Assembly (NCBI GenBank): GCA_965153355.1
Contig: OZ231128.1
Coordinates: 9,858,001-9,922,000 of the forward strand
Direction: 5' to 3'
DNA: 64,000 nucleotides
From: Flaccisagitta enflata
Taxonomy: Eukaryota > Chaetognatha > Sagittoidea > Aphragmophora
Positions within the stretch are counted from its first letter, which is position 1. Every line of letters begins with the position of its first letter. A program made the translations under genes and the position numbers. The notes beneath the pieces were generated by a model. That model was given only the letters and a program-made list of their open reading frames with translations. It searched no databases and was not told the origin of the DNA. Below, piece after piece: positions 1 to 12,377 of this stretch.

Positions 1-244
1 TACGGCGGGGGTGAGAGCCATTATTAGCATTGCAGGGACTTGTGGGCGTTGACCAGGCTCAAGTCGACTAAACAGTGGTATCTGCAATGGATAGTAAATT
101 CCTTCTCTACTAATCCCCACTGTCAAGTTAAGTAGGCAGAGTTCAGGGGAAAATGTTTGCTTATCGGCAGAAAAGAACAATCAAGAGGCCTGTATGCACC
201 TGTATGTTTGTACATGTGTACGTGTGTGTTTACATATGTGTGTG

Positions 245-246
<2 letters not shown>
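1..246. other. Unassigned sequence
   Basis: Non-repetitive apart from a short TGTGTACGTGTG run before the TC array. No coding signal recognised. Confidence 0.5.

Positions 247-297
<51 letters not shown>
247..297 (+). repeat. (TC)n microsatellite
   Basis: About 25 uninterrupted TC units. Confidence 0.95.
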
Positions 298-300
<3 letters not shown>

Positions 301-440
301 TTTTCAACTCTTGTTTCTTTTTTTTACATTTAAATAAATCGGTTCCCGTTGCGTCCCTAATCAACGTTTAAAAGCCCACAGACCCCAATTCTAACTTATC
401 CAAGCGAAGGGCACCACTAACAATAGCCTTGAGAGGCTTT

Positions 441-908
441 TTAGTCGCGTGAACGCGACTCTAGAAGCCGCTTTGTTGGTCTGTTGGTCTGTCGGTCTGT
501 CGGTCGGTCCGTAACTTTTTTGAAATAAAGCCGAAATCTTCATTTTAAAGGTATTTTAGGGTACTTTAGGTTACTTTAAGGTACTTTAGGGTACTTCAGG
601 GAACTATAGGTATTTAAGGTTACTTTAGGTACTTTTGGGTACTTTAGGGTACTTAAGGGTTCTTTAGTGTACTTTAGGGTACATTAGGTACTTAAGGGTA
701 CTTTTGTTTGCTTTAGAGTACTTTAGGTACATAAGGTACTTTAAAGTACTTTGTCTTTGGGGTTGTTTAGGGTACTTAAGGGTACTCTAGGGTACTTTAG
801 GTATTTTAGGTACCTTTACCTTTATTCCCTTTACCTTTATTCCCTTTATTACCTTAATTTCCCTAATTACCTTTATTACCACGCGACTAAGGTTTGTTGA
901 CCTTGTTT
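441..908 (-). mobile_element. Family A HINE-like element, copy A1
   Basis: Begins with the 3' hairpin AGTCGCGTGAACGCGACT, then a GTCTGTTG/GTCGGTCC block, then a ~10-bp tandem core (GGTACTTTAG variants, 546-815). It ends ACGCGACT..GACCTTGTTT, the reverse of the family 5' end AACAAGG. Complete copy with no coding capacity. Confidence 0.75.
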
Positions 909-1047
909 AGAATTGGTCCCATTGTCATCCAAACTCCTTTGACAAGGGAAAAAAAAAGAGTCACATAACGTGAATTTCCGTCGTTTTAAGTGTTGGACAA
1001 TAATTTTTTTAAGATGAAGACAACACTGTTGCAACACTGAAGGCCAT

Positions 1048-1108
1048 GACCTGACCTAACGTGACCTGACCTGACCTGACCCGACCTAACCTGACCTAAC
1101 CTGACCTC
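1048..1108 (+). repeat. Pentanucleotide (ACCTG)n-type array
   Basis: About 12 units alternating TGACC and TAACC. Confidence 0.85.
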
Positions 1109-1199
1109 AATCCGCGTTGGGTAACACGTGAAAAAGACCCCGGATATCTCCTGGACAAGTTCATTTCTATGTTCCACCCATTTTGGGCAATTGAGGGTT

Positions 1200-1900
1200 C
1201 AATATGAGAGGAAACCTCTTCTGCTTTTCATCGTTTCTTCGGTATGCCCTTGGGCCTTGGCACAACCGATAAGAAATTTGGATAGAAATGGGTGATTGGC
1301 GGAGAAGAGCGGTGCAGAGGATGGATACTGGATTGGATACTGGATAATCTTATTTAATCTAACAGGCGATAATAAAACAGTCACTGAAAAGTGAAATCAT
1401 ATTTAACTGTAGCATCATGCTTACACTGATAAATGTAACATGGCTTAACTTAAATTTATATTACATAACACCAATTTCTGGGTTATTCATTATTTTTGTC
1501 CACTATGATCACAAATGTTCTTATCATTTTTTTCTGATGTCTAGGTGCAACAAAGTACCTCTATAACTGGCTGTGTCCGTTGGTTGGTCGGTCTGTCTGT
1601 TGGAAACGCATTCGTTCGACGATCGACACGTCGCACCTTATTGGCCTACTTGGCCTTGTTCTTTTATGCTTTCATTCGTCTTACCCTCCCTCCGGCTCCA
1701 TATGTCTGTCCATGTCTTCACTAGTCTGTTAAAGAGGATGCCTGTCAGTCCATCTCAGTTCGTATTCCTTTCCCTGTCAGTCCATATCAGTTTTTATCAA
1801 TTTACTCCTTTCCCTGTCAGTCCATCTCTCCCCTCGTCACTTCACCCAACAAAGGCATAAAAAATCATTATTAAAGAGCGGGGAATTACTTTTCCAAAGC
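1200..1900. other. Unassigned sequence with T-rich stretches
   Basis: Includes a duplicated CTTTCCCTGTCAGTCCAT segment (about 1770-1830). No gene recognised. Confidence 0.45.
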
Positions 1901-1901
1901 G

Positions 1902-2009
<108 letters not shown>

Positions 2010-2119
2010 AAAGAAAAGGGACTGACAACACATCACATCAGAAAGTCTCGGAACGGAAATATGAAACAAATGGAATGTTTCAAGGTCAAGTCCATATAAG
2101 CAAGACATAACCCAGATAG

Positions 2120-2815
2120 TCGTTTGGTCGGGGTACATGTCGGTCGACTTGTCATTTAATCGTTTGGTCGGTTGGTATTTTGGTCGGCACACTATTCATG
2201 TCATGCATGTCGGTTGACAGTTTTGATTGGTCGTTTAATCCACTGGTAGGTTGGTCATTTGGTTGGTATACATGTCGGTCGATGAAATTGGTTGGTCGTT
2301 TAACCGTTTAGTTGGTTGGTTAGTTCGTGGTTTGGTCGGTATACACATCGGTTGACAGTTTTGGTTGGTTTTTTCATCCTTTGGTCGGTTTGTTGGTTTG
2401 TGGTTTATTTGTTTGGTCGGTCGGGCGGATGGTCGTTTTATTGTTTGGTCAGTTAGTCGGTTGATAGTATAATTGTTTGGTTGGTTGGTTGTTTAATCGT
2501 TTGGTCGGTTGGTTGTTAAAGGGTTTGGTCGGTTGGTCGTTTAATCGGTTGGTCCTTTAATCGTTTGGTCAGTTGGTTGTTTAATCATTTGGTGGGTTGG
2601 TTGTTTAATTGTTTGGTTGGTTGGTCGTTGAATCGGTTGGTCCTTTAATTGTTCCGTCGGTTGGTTGTTTAATCATTTGGTTGGTTGGTCGTTTAATTGT
2701 TTGGTCGGTTGGTCGTTGAATTAGTTGATCCTTAAATTGTTCGGTCGGTTGGTCCTTAAATCGTTTGTTTGGTTGGTCGTTTAATCGTTCGGTCGGTTGG
2801 TTGGTTGGTCCCCTT
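2120..2815 (+). repeat. ~25-bp minisatellite (GGTCGGTTGGTCGTTTAATC)
   Basis: Roughly 25 degenerate units built from GGTCGGTTGGT and GTTTAATCGTTT blocks. The GGTC/GGTT composition resembles the tetramer block of families A-E, so this may be an expanded element core. Confidence 0.85.
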
Positions 2816-2892
2816 TCGTGGTGATGTGACCTTGGATTGAGAATAGTCGGGAATAAAAACGGGTCTTGAAAAGGAATCTGATGAGGCGCTTT

Positions 2893-3125
2893 AACTAATG
2901 GCTCACACATAACTAGCTTAGTCACACTCACACACATAACTGGTTTAGTAACACTCACACATGATTGGCTTAGTCACACTCACACATAACTGGCTTAGTC
3001 ACACTCACACATAACTGGCTTAGTCACACTCACGCACATAACTGGCTTAATCACACTCACAGTCACACATGATTGGCTTAGTCACACTCACACATAACTG
3101 GCTTAGTCAAACTCACACACAAAAC
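2893..3125 (+). repeat. ~26-bp minisatellite (TAACTGGCTTAGTCACACTC)
   Basis: About nine units differing mainly in the number of CACA repeats and in TAACTGG versus TGATTGG. Confidence 0.9.
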
Positions 3126-3227
3126 TGACACGCAAAAATTGGCGGCAAGTGCACCGACTTTTGCTGTAGTCAACATGCGTGTACCAGCATGTACCAGATG
3201 CGCAAATCGAACGCGTTGGCATTAAAA

Positions 3228-3230
<3 letters not shown>

Positions 3231-3276
<46 letters not shown>
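3231..3276 (+). repeat. (TC)n microsatellite
   Basis: About 23 TC units. Confidence 0.95.
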
Positions 3277-3279
<3 letters not shown>

Positions 3280-3857
3280 AACACACACACTAGTAGCTGT
3301 AAGAAACAAAACATCACTTTTCACGAATGATAATCACTTAAGTCTTGATTAAAAGAATAATATTGCAGTGAAATTCGCTGCATTTTACTTACTAGCCTTG
3401 TAAGCATCTGCAATAATCCATTTCTAGAAATGCTAAAATCTTAATCAAAACAAACCTGTCCCAAGTGATACTGGCTTACTTGGTTGAATTACAACTATTG
3501 CTTTAACTTGTTTCAATAGTTATGATAAATGCAAATTAGCACAGTTCAAAATAAGAATACTTCAGTTTTCTGCTCTCTTTCAGTTTTCTTTTTCAGTTAA
3601 AATTTTTTTATTACCTAGTCTAAAGGCAGTAAAGCATACTTCCAATGATCTGCAGCAATCTGCAATGCATCATGGCCATTCTTTTTCCTCTCCTGTCCAA
3701 ACTAAAGATTTCAACCATCTGTATACTGTTTTTTTTTTTTTTTATATATATATTATTATTTTTCCGTCGTGTCTCCCATTGCTTGTAGTCGCTGCAAGCG
3801 GTTTTATTGATTGATTCATCTTCTCATCCATCAATCCATAAATAAACTTTACAATTT
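3277..3857. other. AT-rich unassigned sequence
   Basis: No gene or repeat family recognised apart from a poly-T/TA tract at 3730-3760. Confidence 0.5.
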
Positions 3858-4094
3858 CTAGTCGCGTGCACGCAACTCTATGACCTGCTCTGTCCGTTGG
3901 TTGGTCGGTCCGTCGGTCCGTCGGTCACGCTTAGCTTTTTTTATTGTTTTACATCATTTTAAGTTATTTCAAGACAATTTACATTCAGTGTTTTAGTCTT
4001 TTGGTCTTTTAGTTTGTTAGTCTTTTAATCATTTAGTCTTTTGGCCATATGGTCTTAATAACCGCACGCGACTGTATGGTGTTGGCCTTGTTTT
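3858..4094 (-). mobile_element. Family A HINE-like element, copy A2
   Basis: 3' hairpin TAGTCGCGTGCACGCAACT, GTCGGTCC block, short core of 10-bp TTAGTCTTTT-like units, then GCACGCGACT and GGCCTTGTTTT, the reversed 5' end. Nearly complete and 237 bp. Confidence 0.75.
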
Positions 4095-4110
4095 ACTCCA
4101 ATCAGGTTGT

Positions 4111-4267
4111 TTTTTAGTCGCGTGCTACGCGACTCTACACCCCACTTTGTCTGTCAGTCGGCCCATCCGTCAGTCCGTCGGTCCGTCCGTCGGTCCGTCC
4201 ATCTGTCACACTTTACTTTTTTGGGTTCTTTGCGTGCGTGCGTGCGTGCGTGTGTGTGTGTGTGTGT

Positions 4268-4312
<45 letters not shown>
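4111..4312 (-). mobile_element. Family A element A3, truncated, with GTGC/GT/TC array
   Basis: Starts TTTTAGTCGCGTGCTACGCGACTCTACACCCC, then a GTCCGTCCGTCGG block and CACACTTTACTTTTTTGGG. It then passes into (GTGC)n(GT)n(TC)n at 4231-4312. No AACAAGG end was found, so the 5' part is lost. Confidence 0.6.
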
Positions 4313-4315
<3 letters not shown>

Positions 4316-4547
4316 TTTCGTTTCCTATGCCTACTATTTTCCCCCTTCGTTGAAAAGAGAGGGAAGGTCCGCGTCAAGCCAAGTTCAATTATCATGGAAT
4401 GGAAAAGTCAACATTGAACTGTTTGATCTTGAAATCATCTTGTTATCATAAGATAGAGCTACGTCGGCCTGTCACTCGCTCCTTCCAATTGTTCTACGCC
4501 ACCGCCTTCTAGTTCTACTTCTACTGCTCTTCCTCCTCTTTGTTCCC

Positions 4548-4733
4548 TATATTATCTCTATCTTTATCCTCTTCTCTATGTCTATGTCTATCTCTATCTG
4601 TATGTCTATCTCTATCTCTATCTTTATGTCTATCTCTATCTCTATCTTTATGTCTATCTCTATCTCTATCTCTATCATTATCTTTATCTTTATCATTATC
4701 TCTATTCTTGTCTTTATCTCTATTTCTATGTCT
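4548..4733 (+). repeat. (TCTATC)n hexanucleotide array, left flank
   Basis: TCTATC/TTTATC/TATGTC variants end directly at foldback P1. The same array type resumes at 5473, so P1 appears to interrupt one microsatellite. Confidence 0.85.
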
Positions 4734-4737
4734 ACAG

Positions 4738-5469
4738 GGTGTTTCATGCCAAATTAGATATAAGAAAATGATGCCGTTCTGCTTCTAAAAATGGAAATAT
4801 AGTTTTAAAAGAAAATTCAAAGAGCACTTAAGCTCCGATTTTTTTTGTAAAAATTTCATGGGTTTGGGTCAAATATCTTGGCCACAACATCAATTTGAAG
4901 TAAAATGAGTAATAAGAGGAGAAGCTCTTTTAACATAATTTTGATTTTGATAGTTCTTCTTTGAAGTGCTCTCATTTCTAAATTTGAGACCAATCCGGCA
5001 TCTGTAACTCAAGATGTTTAGAAATAAGAGCAATCCAAAGAAAAACTTTTAAAATCAAAATTATGTTAAAAGAGCTTTTCCTTTTAATGCTCATTTTACT
5101 TAAAATTGAAGTTGTGGTCAAGATATTTGACCCAAACCTATGAAATTTTCACACAAACAATGCCTGCTACACGGCTACCCCAGTCGCGTGCGGGTGGGCA
5201 GGGGCAGTGCTGGAGAAGGTCACCAGAGCATTTGGGCTGGAGCGGTTGACTCAAAAAGCTCAAAAACGCGAAAAGGGGACCAACCAACTGACCAACTAAC
5301 CAACCAACCAACCAACCAACCAACCAACCGACGGACCAACATAGTGGGGTGTACAGTTGCGTAGCATGCTACTAGAAATCGAAGCTTAAGTGCTCTTTGA
5401 ATCTTTTTTCAAAATGATTTTTGCACAGAAGAAGATCGCTTTCTTATATCTAATTTGGCATGAAACACC
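4738..5469. mobile_element. Foldback element P1
   Basis: Terminal inverted repeat GGTGTTTCATGCCAAATTAG at both ends, continuing as diverged arms of about 255 bp. The centre is near 4990. The right arm is interrupted by an A/B-type element (5156-5378), leaving arms of similar length. No coding capacity. Confidence 0.85.
5156..5378 (+). mobile_element. A/B-type HINE-like element nested in P1
   Basis: Starts AACAATGCC..ACGGCTACCCC and AGTCGCGTGCGGGTGGG. It has an ACCAACC/ACCGACGG tetramer block and ends GTAGCATGCTACTAGAAA. The intact left arm of P1 shows the empty A-run site. Confidence 0.7.
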
Positions 5470-5472
5470 ATG

Positions 5473-5600
5473 TATATCTATCTTGATCTCTATCTCTATC
5501 TCTATCTTTATCTCTATATCTATCTCTATATCTATCTTTATATCTATCTCTATCTCTATCTCCATCTTTACCTCTATCTTTATCTCTACTTTCTCTCTGT
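5473..5600 (+). repeat. (TCTATC)n array, right flank of P1
   Basis: Same hexamer variants as 4548-4733, resuming 4 bp after P1. Confidence 0.85.
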
Positions 5601-5940
5601 TTCTTTTAGTTATTTATTTTTATTTTTCCTTTTCATATAGATATTTTGTAATGATATTAATATAGTACTGATACGATTTTTCGCCTATACCTCGTTCTTT
5701 CCTTTCCTTTCATTAAATTTGATTCTTTTCCTTTTCACTTCTCTTTTAATTTCCCTTCATTTTACTCCGAAGGCCATTTCTTCATTGTCTTCCCTTTTCT
5801 CCATCTTTTTCTTTGTCTGCTTATCTGTCTGTCTGTTAGTCTCTCTGTCTTTCTGTCTGTCACTCTTGTACTGTCTCAATCTTTCTCCCTCACTTAACTG
5901 TTGAAGACAGTTCAGTGCTCAGCATATTTTTACGGCCATG
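5601..5940. other. Pyrimidine-rich unassigned sequence
   Basis: TTTC/TGTC-rich low-complexity DNA. No gene recognised. Confidence 0.5.
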
Positions 5941-5947
5941 TTATATA

Positions 5948-6129
5948 CAATTGAGCTTCACAAGAGTGCATTCCAAGAGACTGAGTAAAATCATGCCCTT
6001 TAGATCGCATGATGAAGCTTCCTTACTGCCGATATAAAATGAACTACAAAATCTCTCATGGGACAATCAGATACATGCCTTATAGGAGGGTATGTCTTAT
6101 TAGCGGGTGCGCTCTAGTGGTACTCAACA
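5948..6129 (+). mobile_element. Family F MITE, copy F1
   Basis: Left end CAATTGAGCTTCACAAGAG. Right end GCGGGTGCGCTCTAGTGGTACTCAA. Internal ATGCCTTATAGGAGGGTATG motif is shared with the other F copies. Tc1/mariner-like by its relatives with TA duplications. Confidence 0.65.
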
Positions 6130-6237
6130 AGGTTATTTTTTACTACGTTGGCTGAACCGTTTCTGATCCACATGACAACGAATATAACCACTAGACTGCC
6201 TCATTTGGTATCAAGACAACGGGAACTTAACCCAGCT

Positions 6238-7184
6238 TTATAACTATGACAAAATAAAAAAAGACAGTAATTTTCAAAATGATATTGTGAGCTCATTTTT
6301 TAGAGCAGCTTTATAATTTTCCAGACTATGATAGTTTGTAAAATTTGCTACCTAGCAAAAAAATCAGATCTTGAAAAAGTTGATTCTTGCACCCATAGCA
6401 TTGATTTTTGCAAAATTTGTCTATTAAACAATCGCCGAGATGGTTTCCGTTTCAGTTTAGATCTAACTTTGAAAATTGACTGTGAGCTCAATTTTTGGAG
6501 CAAGATCAAAATTTTTGAGATGGTGATAGCATGTCAAATTTCTGATACAGCGAAAAAAATCAAAACTCAAAAAAGTTTATTTTTGTAGCTGCAACATAAG
6601 TTTTTGTAAAATCAGTTGAACATTTATCTTGAAATGATTTTAAATGTTCATTTTTTTTTAGTAGCTTCACTTTTTTTTAGCTGGTGATAGTATAACAAGT
6701 TTTTTACACAGCAAAAAAATCAGAAATCAAAAAAATGTATTTTTTCATCGGTATCATCAATTTTTGTGAAAAGACCTCCAATAAAAAACTCTACTGTTGA
6801 TATCCAGTTATGAAAGATTTTACAAGAATTGATGTAGAAGGTACAAAAATACAATTTTTTGAATTCTGATTTTTTTGCTGTGTCAACAATTTGACCTGCT
6901 ATCATCATCTCAAAAATATTGATCTTGCTCTAAAAGTTGAGCTCACAGTAAATTTTCAAAGTTGGATCTAAACTGAAACCTATTCGGCGATGGTTCAATT
7001 GACAAATTTTGCAAAACTCAATGCTACGGGCGCAAAAATCAATTTTTTCAAGATCTGATTTTTTCACCAGGTAGCAAATTTGACAAACTATCATAGTCTA
7101 AAAAATTATAAAGCTGCCCTGAAAAATGAGTTCACAATATCATTTTGAAAATTACTGTCTTTTTTTATTTTGCCATAGTTAATC
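6238..7184. mobile_element. Foldback element P2, ~950 bp
   Basis: Long imperfect palindrome. ACTATGACAAAATAAAAAAAGACAG on the left is mirrored by CTGTCTTTTTTTATTTTGCCATAG on the right, and the arms can be matched to a centre near 6710. AT-rich, no open frame of note. Terminal duplication not resolved. Confidence 0.8.
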
Positions 7185-7295
7185 ATAGTGACCCTTGTGT
7201 CACCGATGGACGGGCGGAAGTCTAAAATGTTCAAACTTTACTCATATATATACGCCTAACCATAACAAAAAGACCATGATTTAGAGATGTAACAG

Positions 7296-7625
7296 AAACA
7301 CCGCTGTTCTTATGTTCTTATGATTCTGCGTGGCTCTTGTGTTTTTATAATTTTCATGTTCCTCCTAAGAAGCAGCAGTGGAAGGAAATAAAGCGTTGTT
7401 CTTATGTTCTTATGACTCTGTGTTGCTCTTATGTTCTTCTATGATTCTGCTTGTCACCGCTAAGAAGGAGCAGCGGAAAGAAAGGAGGTATCGCTCTTAT
7501 GTTCTTATGATTCTGTGTGTTACCGCTAAGAAACAGCAGCAGAGAAAAAGAAATTGATGCATTTGTATTCTCATGATTCTGTGTGTCGCTGCTAAGAAGC
7601 AGCAGCGGAAGAAAATAAAGTGTGT
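7296..7625 (+). repeat. Diverged ~90-bp tandem repeat
   Basis: Units of TGTTCTTATGTTCTTATGATTCTG..CACCGCTAAGAAGCAGCAG..GGAAAGAAA, about four copies with internal length differences. Confidence 0.75.
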
Positions 7626-7888
7626 CTTTGCATCAGCAAAAATTTATAATTATGAACATTTTTCTTTTTTTATTTTCAGTCCTGGCTTCTTAAAAATAGA
7701 AATACTTGCCTCGTTGAGCTCACGATAAAGATTCCAGATCAGCATATTGTTTTCTACCACTAGGATGGCGGTCTTAATTTTTCTCTTTTTCGTTTAGGAG
7801 AAAACAAAATATGAAAAAAAGCTGTGATGATCCTAATAGCTAGTGAATAAGGAGGTTATCTAGGCAACGGGTGAAGGAGCTTTTCCCC

Positions 7889-8085
7889 AATGCTATGTTC
7901 TTATGATTCCACATGTCACTGCTAAGAAACAATGCTCTTATTTTCTCTTAATTCTTCATTTCATCGCTAAGAAGCAGCAAAAAAGAAATGAATCGTTGCT
8001 CTTTTGTTCTTTTTATTCTGCATTGCTCCTATGTTCTTCTATGATTCTGCGAGTCACCGCCAAGAAGCAGCAGCAGCGGGACCTC
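7889..8085 (+). repeat. Second cluster of the 7.3-kb tandem repeat
   Basis: Two to three more copies of the TTCTTATGATTC..GCTAAGAAGCAGCA unit, separated from the first cluster by about 260 bp of unrelated DNA. Confidence 0.75.
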
Positions 8086-8167
8086 TTTTCATTTAATCCC
8101 CGTCGGCCATTTCCCGCTTTCATTCAAAAAGCGCGAGAGATGAAAAAAGACTAAGGGAGAGCATGAG

Positions 8168-8330
8168 AGAAGAAGAAGAAGAAGAAGAAGAAGAAGAAGA
8201 AGAAGAAAAAGAAGAAGAAGAAGAAGAAGAAGAAGAAGAAGAAGAAGAAGAAGAAGAAGAAGAAGAAGAAGAAGAAGAAGAAGAAGAAGAAGAAGAAGAA
8301 GAAGAAAAAAGGAAAAAGAAGAGAAAGAAG
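8168..8330 (+). repeat. (GAA)n array
   Basis: About 46 GAA triplets with one A insertion, grading into AAAAAGAAGAG. Confidence 0.95.
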
Positions 8331-8850
8331 AAGAGAGACAGAAAAAAATTATGAACGGTGCTAAATCTATAAATTCAGAGAAAAGTTGTAGTCGCGGACT
8401 GGCCCAGTGGCCATGCTGACGGAGGAATTGACTGTTCGTCGGCCCTTCTGCCAGCTGTTTCCTTAAGATAAAGTCACCAACCCTGCATCAGCCCCTCCCG
8501 TAACGCTATTGTAACTATACGTCACTTGACCCACATGAGAGTGACAAACCGCACATCTTTAAACATAGCGTTTTGTTTGGTTGCCGTCCCTACGCAGGTG
8601 TGGAACTGGCAAAAATACAGCTGTCCTTGAGCTCGTTGACGTTGTGAGTCACATTTGTAAGTTACGACGACCTGATCCTCAAGTCGTTTTAAACATGGAT
8701 CTCTCGATAAAACTGAAATGTAAGAAACAACGTTCGTCAAAAGAGTATTTCTTTTTATACTGCTTCCCCAACGTAAAATCCACTTGCTCATGCCAAAGAA
8801 GATTCAGTTTTTTGTGGAACTGGAAGAAAGTTAAAAATTGTCGAAAGTAC
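8331..8850. other. Unique sequence, no gene recognised
   Basis: Contains overlapping open frames below 95 codons on both strands (8581-8865 and 8522-8791), without a recognisable domain or splice context. Confidence 0.4.
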
Positions 8851-11800
8851 TTAGTTAGGGTGTAATGAGAATTATCACTGAAGTCGTTCATGAAAAGGGA
8901 GATATTCTATGATAAGACCGACCCTTATAGGCTACTAAATCACTGAAATAACTTTGAATTTTGGCGGAAGTTGCAAGCAAGAGCCTATCTATGATGTATC
9001 GCGAATGCCAAAAAAATGGCGAAAATTGTGAAAAGCCATGGGTCATAAAAAAGATTAAAGACATCATAACTCAGTGAAAAATCATCATAGAGACCTGTGG
9101 TTGGTGCCATTTGTAAGAAAAAAATTAGCTTTCCTTGCTACAAGTTTTCAGAAAGGTGTACTCCAGCTCAAAAAAGGCAAGACTTCCTCAAATTACCCAA
9201 AATTGATGATAGAAAACTTTTTTTTACCCCACAGAGTCAATCTATATATATAATTTGATTTTTTTCTCAATAAAAGACGAATAAACATACTCCAGTTAGG
9301 GGACTCTTAGGCATGTTATCACTCTAGAGCAAGATTTATATATGAGCAAAATATTGTGAAAACCTAAAAGCATGAAAAATCCCATCTTTGATTTGACGCC
9401 AAAATACACTTATTACCAGAGGTCCAGTGCAGTATCATTGTACTTAGGGACTCAGTTTGAATCCTTTAAGGACTAATTTGAGGCTTAATGGGAATGATTC
9501 CAAGTATGGAAGGGTTTATTAGAAGCCTAAAAAGGCTGATTTGGGGCTTAAAAGAGCTGATATCAGGTCAGAGAGAGTTATTTCAACTAAAGAAAGAGCT
9601 GATTTAGCGCTTCATAGTGGCTAGCGCTTATTTGAGGACATGAAGATCCATAAAACGACAGGTAGGGGGACAAGGATTCAGACATTTCTTGTGTCATTTA
9701 TCTAAATGACATCATACCTTTGAGGGCAATTGTGGGCAACATTGTAGATCACAGAGGGGCTTTCATATGTCTATTGTCTAAGGTGTCCCACAAGGAGCTT
9801 TGAAGGGCTGATTGAAGTACCAAGATGTTAACTGATTAAAAGCTTTTATTGGTTGATCCAGGATGTCAGGGCTGATTTTTTGACTGAAAAGGTTTGTTGA
9901 GACATGAAAAGCTAAATTTAGGCTTCAGATTCAGTTTAAGGCTTGATAGGGCTTAATTAGGATGTGAGAATTTTCCTTTTGGGCCCCATATTCTTAATGT
10001 TGGCTTTAAATGGCTGATTCGAAGCCTGACAGAGCTGGTTTGAGGCCCAAAATAGCTTAATATAGATGTTGGAAAACTGATTTGCGCTTATTTTAGGTCT
10101 GAGGTGTTAATTTGAAGCAGGGAATAAGGTATCACTGACCATATATATTGCCCTAAGGCAACTGGTTGAAGCCTGAGAGTGGGGGACTACATAATAAATG
10201 AAGGATCAAACACACAAGTAAAAGCCTTTATTTTCTGAAGGACTTGTGTCCCTTTCATAGCATCTTTACTCCCCACCCCCCCAAAAAAAGAATTGTGTCT
10301 ATTGCAATGAGGAAATCTACCCATCCTTCTTTCCTTGGGTCTCTACAAACTGGACATGGGTCTCAGGGGCTTGGTGGTGGTGGTTGAGACCTAGGTGGCC
10401 AGAAGCTAAGATATTGATCTTGAAGGCTTATCAGTAGAATCACACCTCAATAAAGAGATGGACAAATTGATGAATGGCCATCTTATCAAGATCTCACTAT
10501 TCTACCAGTGTTTTTGTTGAAGATTTTCTTTCTAGCAAAGTTACTCTAAACATCATGTCTTTATGAGGAGATAAATGAAATTAACAAGTGATGGGGGGTC
10601 ATGATATTGTTGCGGACGGGTGGGCAGGGGCGGCCAACCCCCATCCTCACCCAACCTCCATCTCAACACAGACACATACACAAAAATCAAAAAACTTCGA
10701 AAACACTAGTTTTCCCACTTTTCGACTTGCGCTTACAGACCGACCGATGGACCGCCTGATGGATGGACAAAGCCTCTTATAGAGTTGCATGTCTGCAACT
10801 AAAAAGAAATTGCAGCTTCTGTTTTGAACAGCAGAAAAGAAGACTGAGATGCAAAAGACAATTTCCACACAGTAACTGTTAAAACATCTTAGTCTAATTT
10901 GTAAAAAAAAATGGACCCTGGCTCTTAAATATTTCTTTTTACAAATACTATATCAAATAGTTTATAGTGGGATTACTCATTAGAAATACCAATCTACATG
11001 ATGTAAAATTTTGGATCCCCCTTACTACTACCAGGGTTTGTTGCTTACAAGTCAGAATCTTACAAGATTTTTAATCACCTAGAACCTTCAGTAGATCAAG
11101 ACTCAAGCAAATGACAAAGATATGAATACAAATTTAGTCACTTGGGTCATCCACCCTGGTGGGGCCTAAAACACAGACAACATATATATTCAAATATCAG
11201 CATCTCTTTTCAGGCTCCCAACTTGCTCTCTCAGGTACCTAACCAGCGCTTCAAGGCCTCAAATCAGCCTTACTAGGCACCAAACCAGCCTTAACAAATG
11301 TTTTCTCAAGCCAAAGTCAAATGTCTCTTGGCCAAAATTTGCCTTCAGCCCTTCACAGACCTCAAGTCAGCCCCAAAATTGCATAAATACTGTCTGTACT
11401 GGTACAAATCAAAATTTCAGTATATTTTACCCAGGCATCCATCTTACTCTCAAGTGATAGATAAGATAAACAACTTGAGTTAGTTGACTTATCCATGTCT
11501 ATCCATTGGGAAATTAAAGTTATGTAATTTGACTTTTCGCAAGGAAAGAAGATTTTTTATTATCATTTTGGGCAATAATAATGTCACTAGGAAAATGAGG
11601 TAATTTTTCTAGATTTGTACCTATGAGAGAGCTAAATTTTTTCTTTCAAATGGTACCAACCAAAGGTCTCTACAACAATTATTTATTGAGTTATGATTTT
11701 TTGAATCTTTTTTTACATCCCGCAATTATTCGCGATTTTCGCCGTTTTTTTTTGTTATTTGCGATACTTAAAGAATGAGCTCTTGCTTGCAACATCTGAC

Positions 11801-11924
11801 ACTAAGGACTCAAAAGACCAGTCATTTTCTACCTAAACACATGCATAATCAAAAAAATATGCTCCCTTTTCATGCCCCATTACATTGTTGCAAATACCCC
11901 CCCTCTCAAGACACCCTAACTTAG
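8851..11924. mobile_element. Large foldback element P3, ~3.07 kb
   Basis: Ends TTAGTTAGGGTGT (8853) and ACACCCTAACTTAG (11911). The diverged arms match over roughly 500 bp (GTTGCAAGCAAGAGC, ATAACTCA, AGAGACC, GGTTGGT). The interior has AGGCTGATTTGGGGCTTA-type units (9440-10180) mirrored by GCCTCAAATCAGCC (11205-11360). A family C element is nested at 10583. No transposase seen. Confidence 0.7.
10583..10805 (+). mobile_element. Family C HINE-like element, copy C1, nested in P3
   Basis: 5' AACAAGTGATGGGGGGTCATGATATTGTTGCGGACGGGTGGGC. A GACCGACCGATGGACC block. 3' CCTCTTATAGAGTTGCATG..CTGCAACTAAAAA. Confidence 0.8.
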
Positions 11925-12377
11925 TTTAATCCACTAAATAGATTCCTAAGATGACAAAACAGTCCCTTTAAGAAATCAATAGGAAAAGTGATTATTTTTC
12001 GCTTGTACAAGATCTTTTCCTCCGCTACTTCAATATGCAAATTAGAAGTTAATGATGTCCTCTACCAGGCTTGCTGTTTTTCTGTCGGGCTCAGTCAAAT
12101 TGTGCGAAGCGAGCCCAGAAGGCTCGGTCAAAAAAACGACTAAAATCAGGCCTGAATAAGAGTCGAATGAAAATGAGCCGAGCAAAATGAGCGATGAACC
12201 AGGAGTAAACCAGCAGTTCAAGGATCGCGTATGGTCAGCGGTGCCCATTGCCCTGACTGATGATGTGGGTTGGAGCAGGATATCGGCCTCTAAGTGCCAA
12301 TGTCTTGAGAGGGCAGGACATGACCATGATATGCGAGTAGGCAAAGAACAAGAGTAATAGCACGGTATGCAAGTGAG
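11925..12377. other. Unassigned, with a family D-like scrap
   Basis: GGTCAGCGGTGCCCATTGCCCTG near 12232-12256 resembles the terminal segment of family D. A repeated CGGGCTC..GAGCCC motif lies at about 12088-12130. No gene recognised. Confidence 0.4.

Noticed and set aside
546-820. TTTAGGG-like repeats resembling telomere sequence
   Set aside because: The period is about 10 bp (GGTACTTTAG variants) and it sits inside family A element A1, so it is an element core.
8522-8891. Overlapping frames of 70-94 codons on both strands in unique sequence
   Set aside because: No family resemblance, splice logic or codon bias that separates one from the others.
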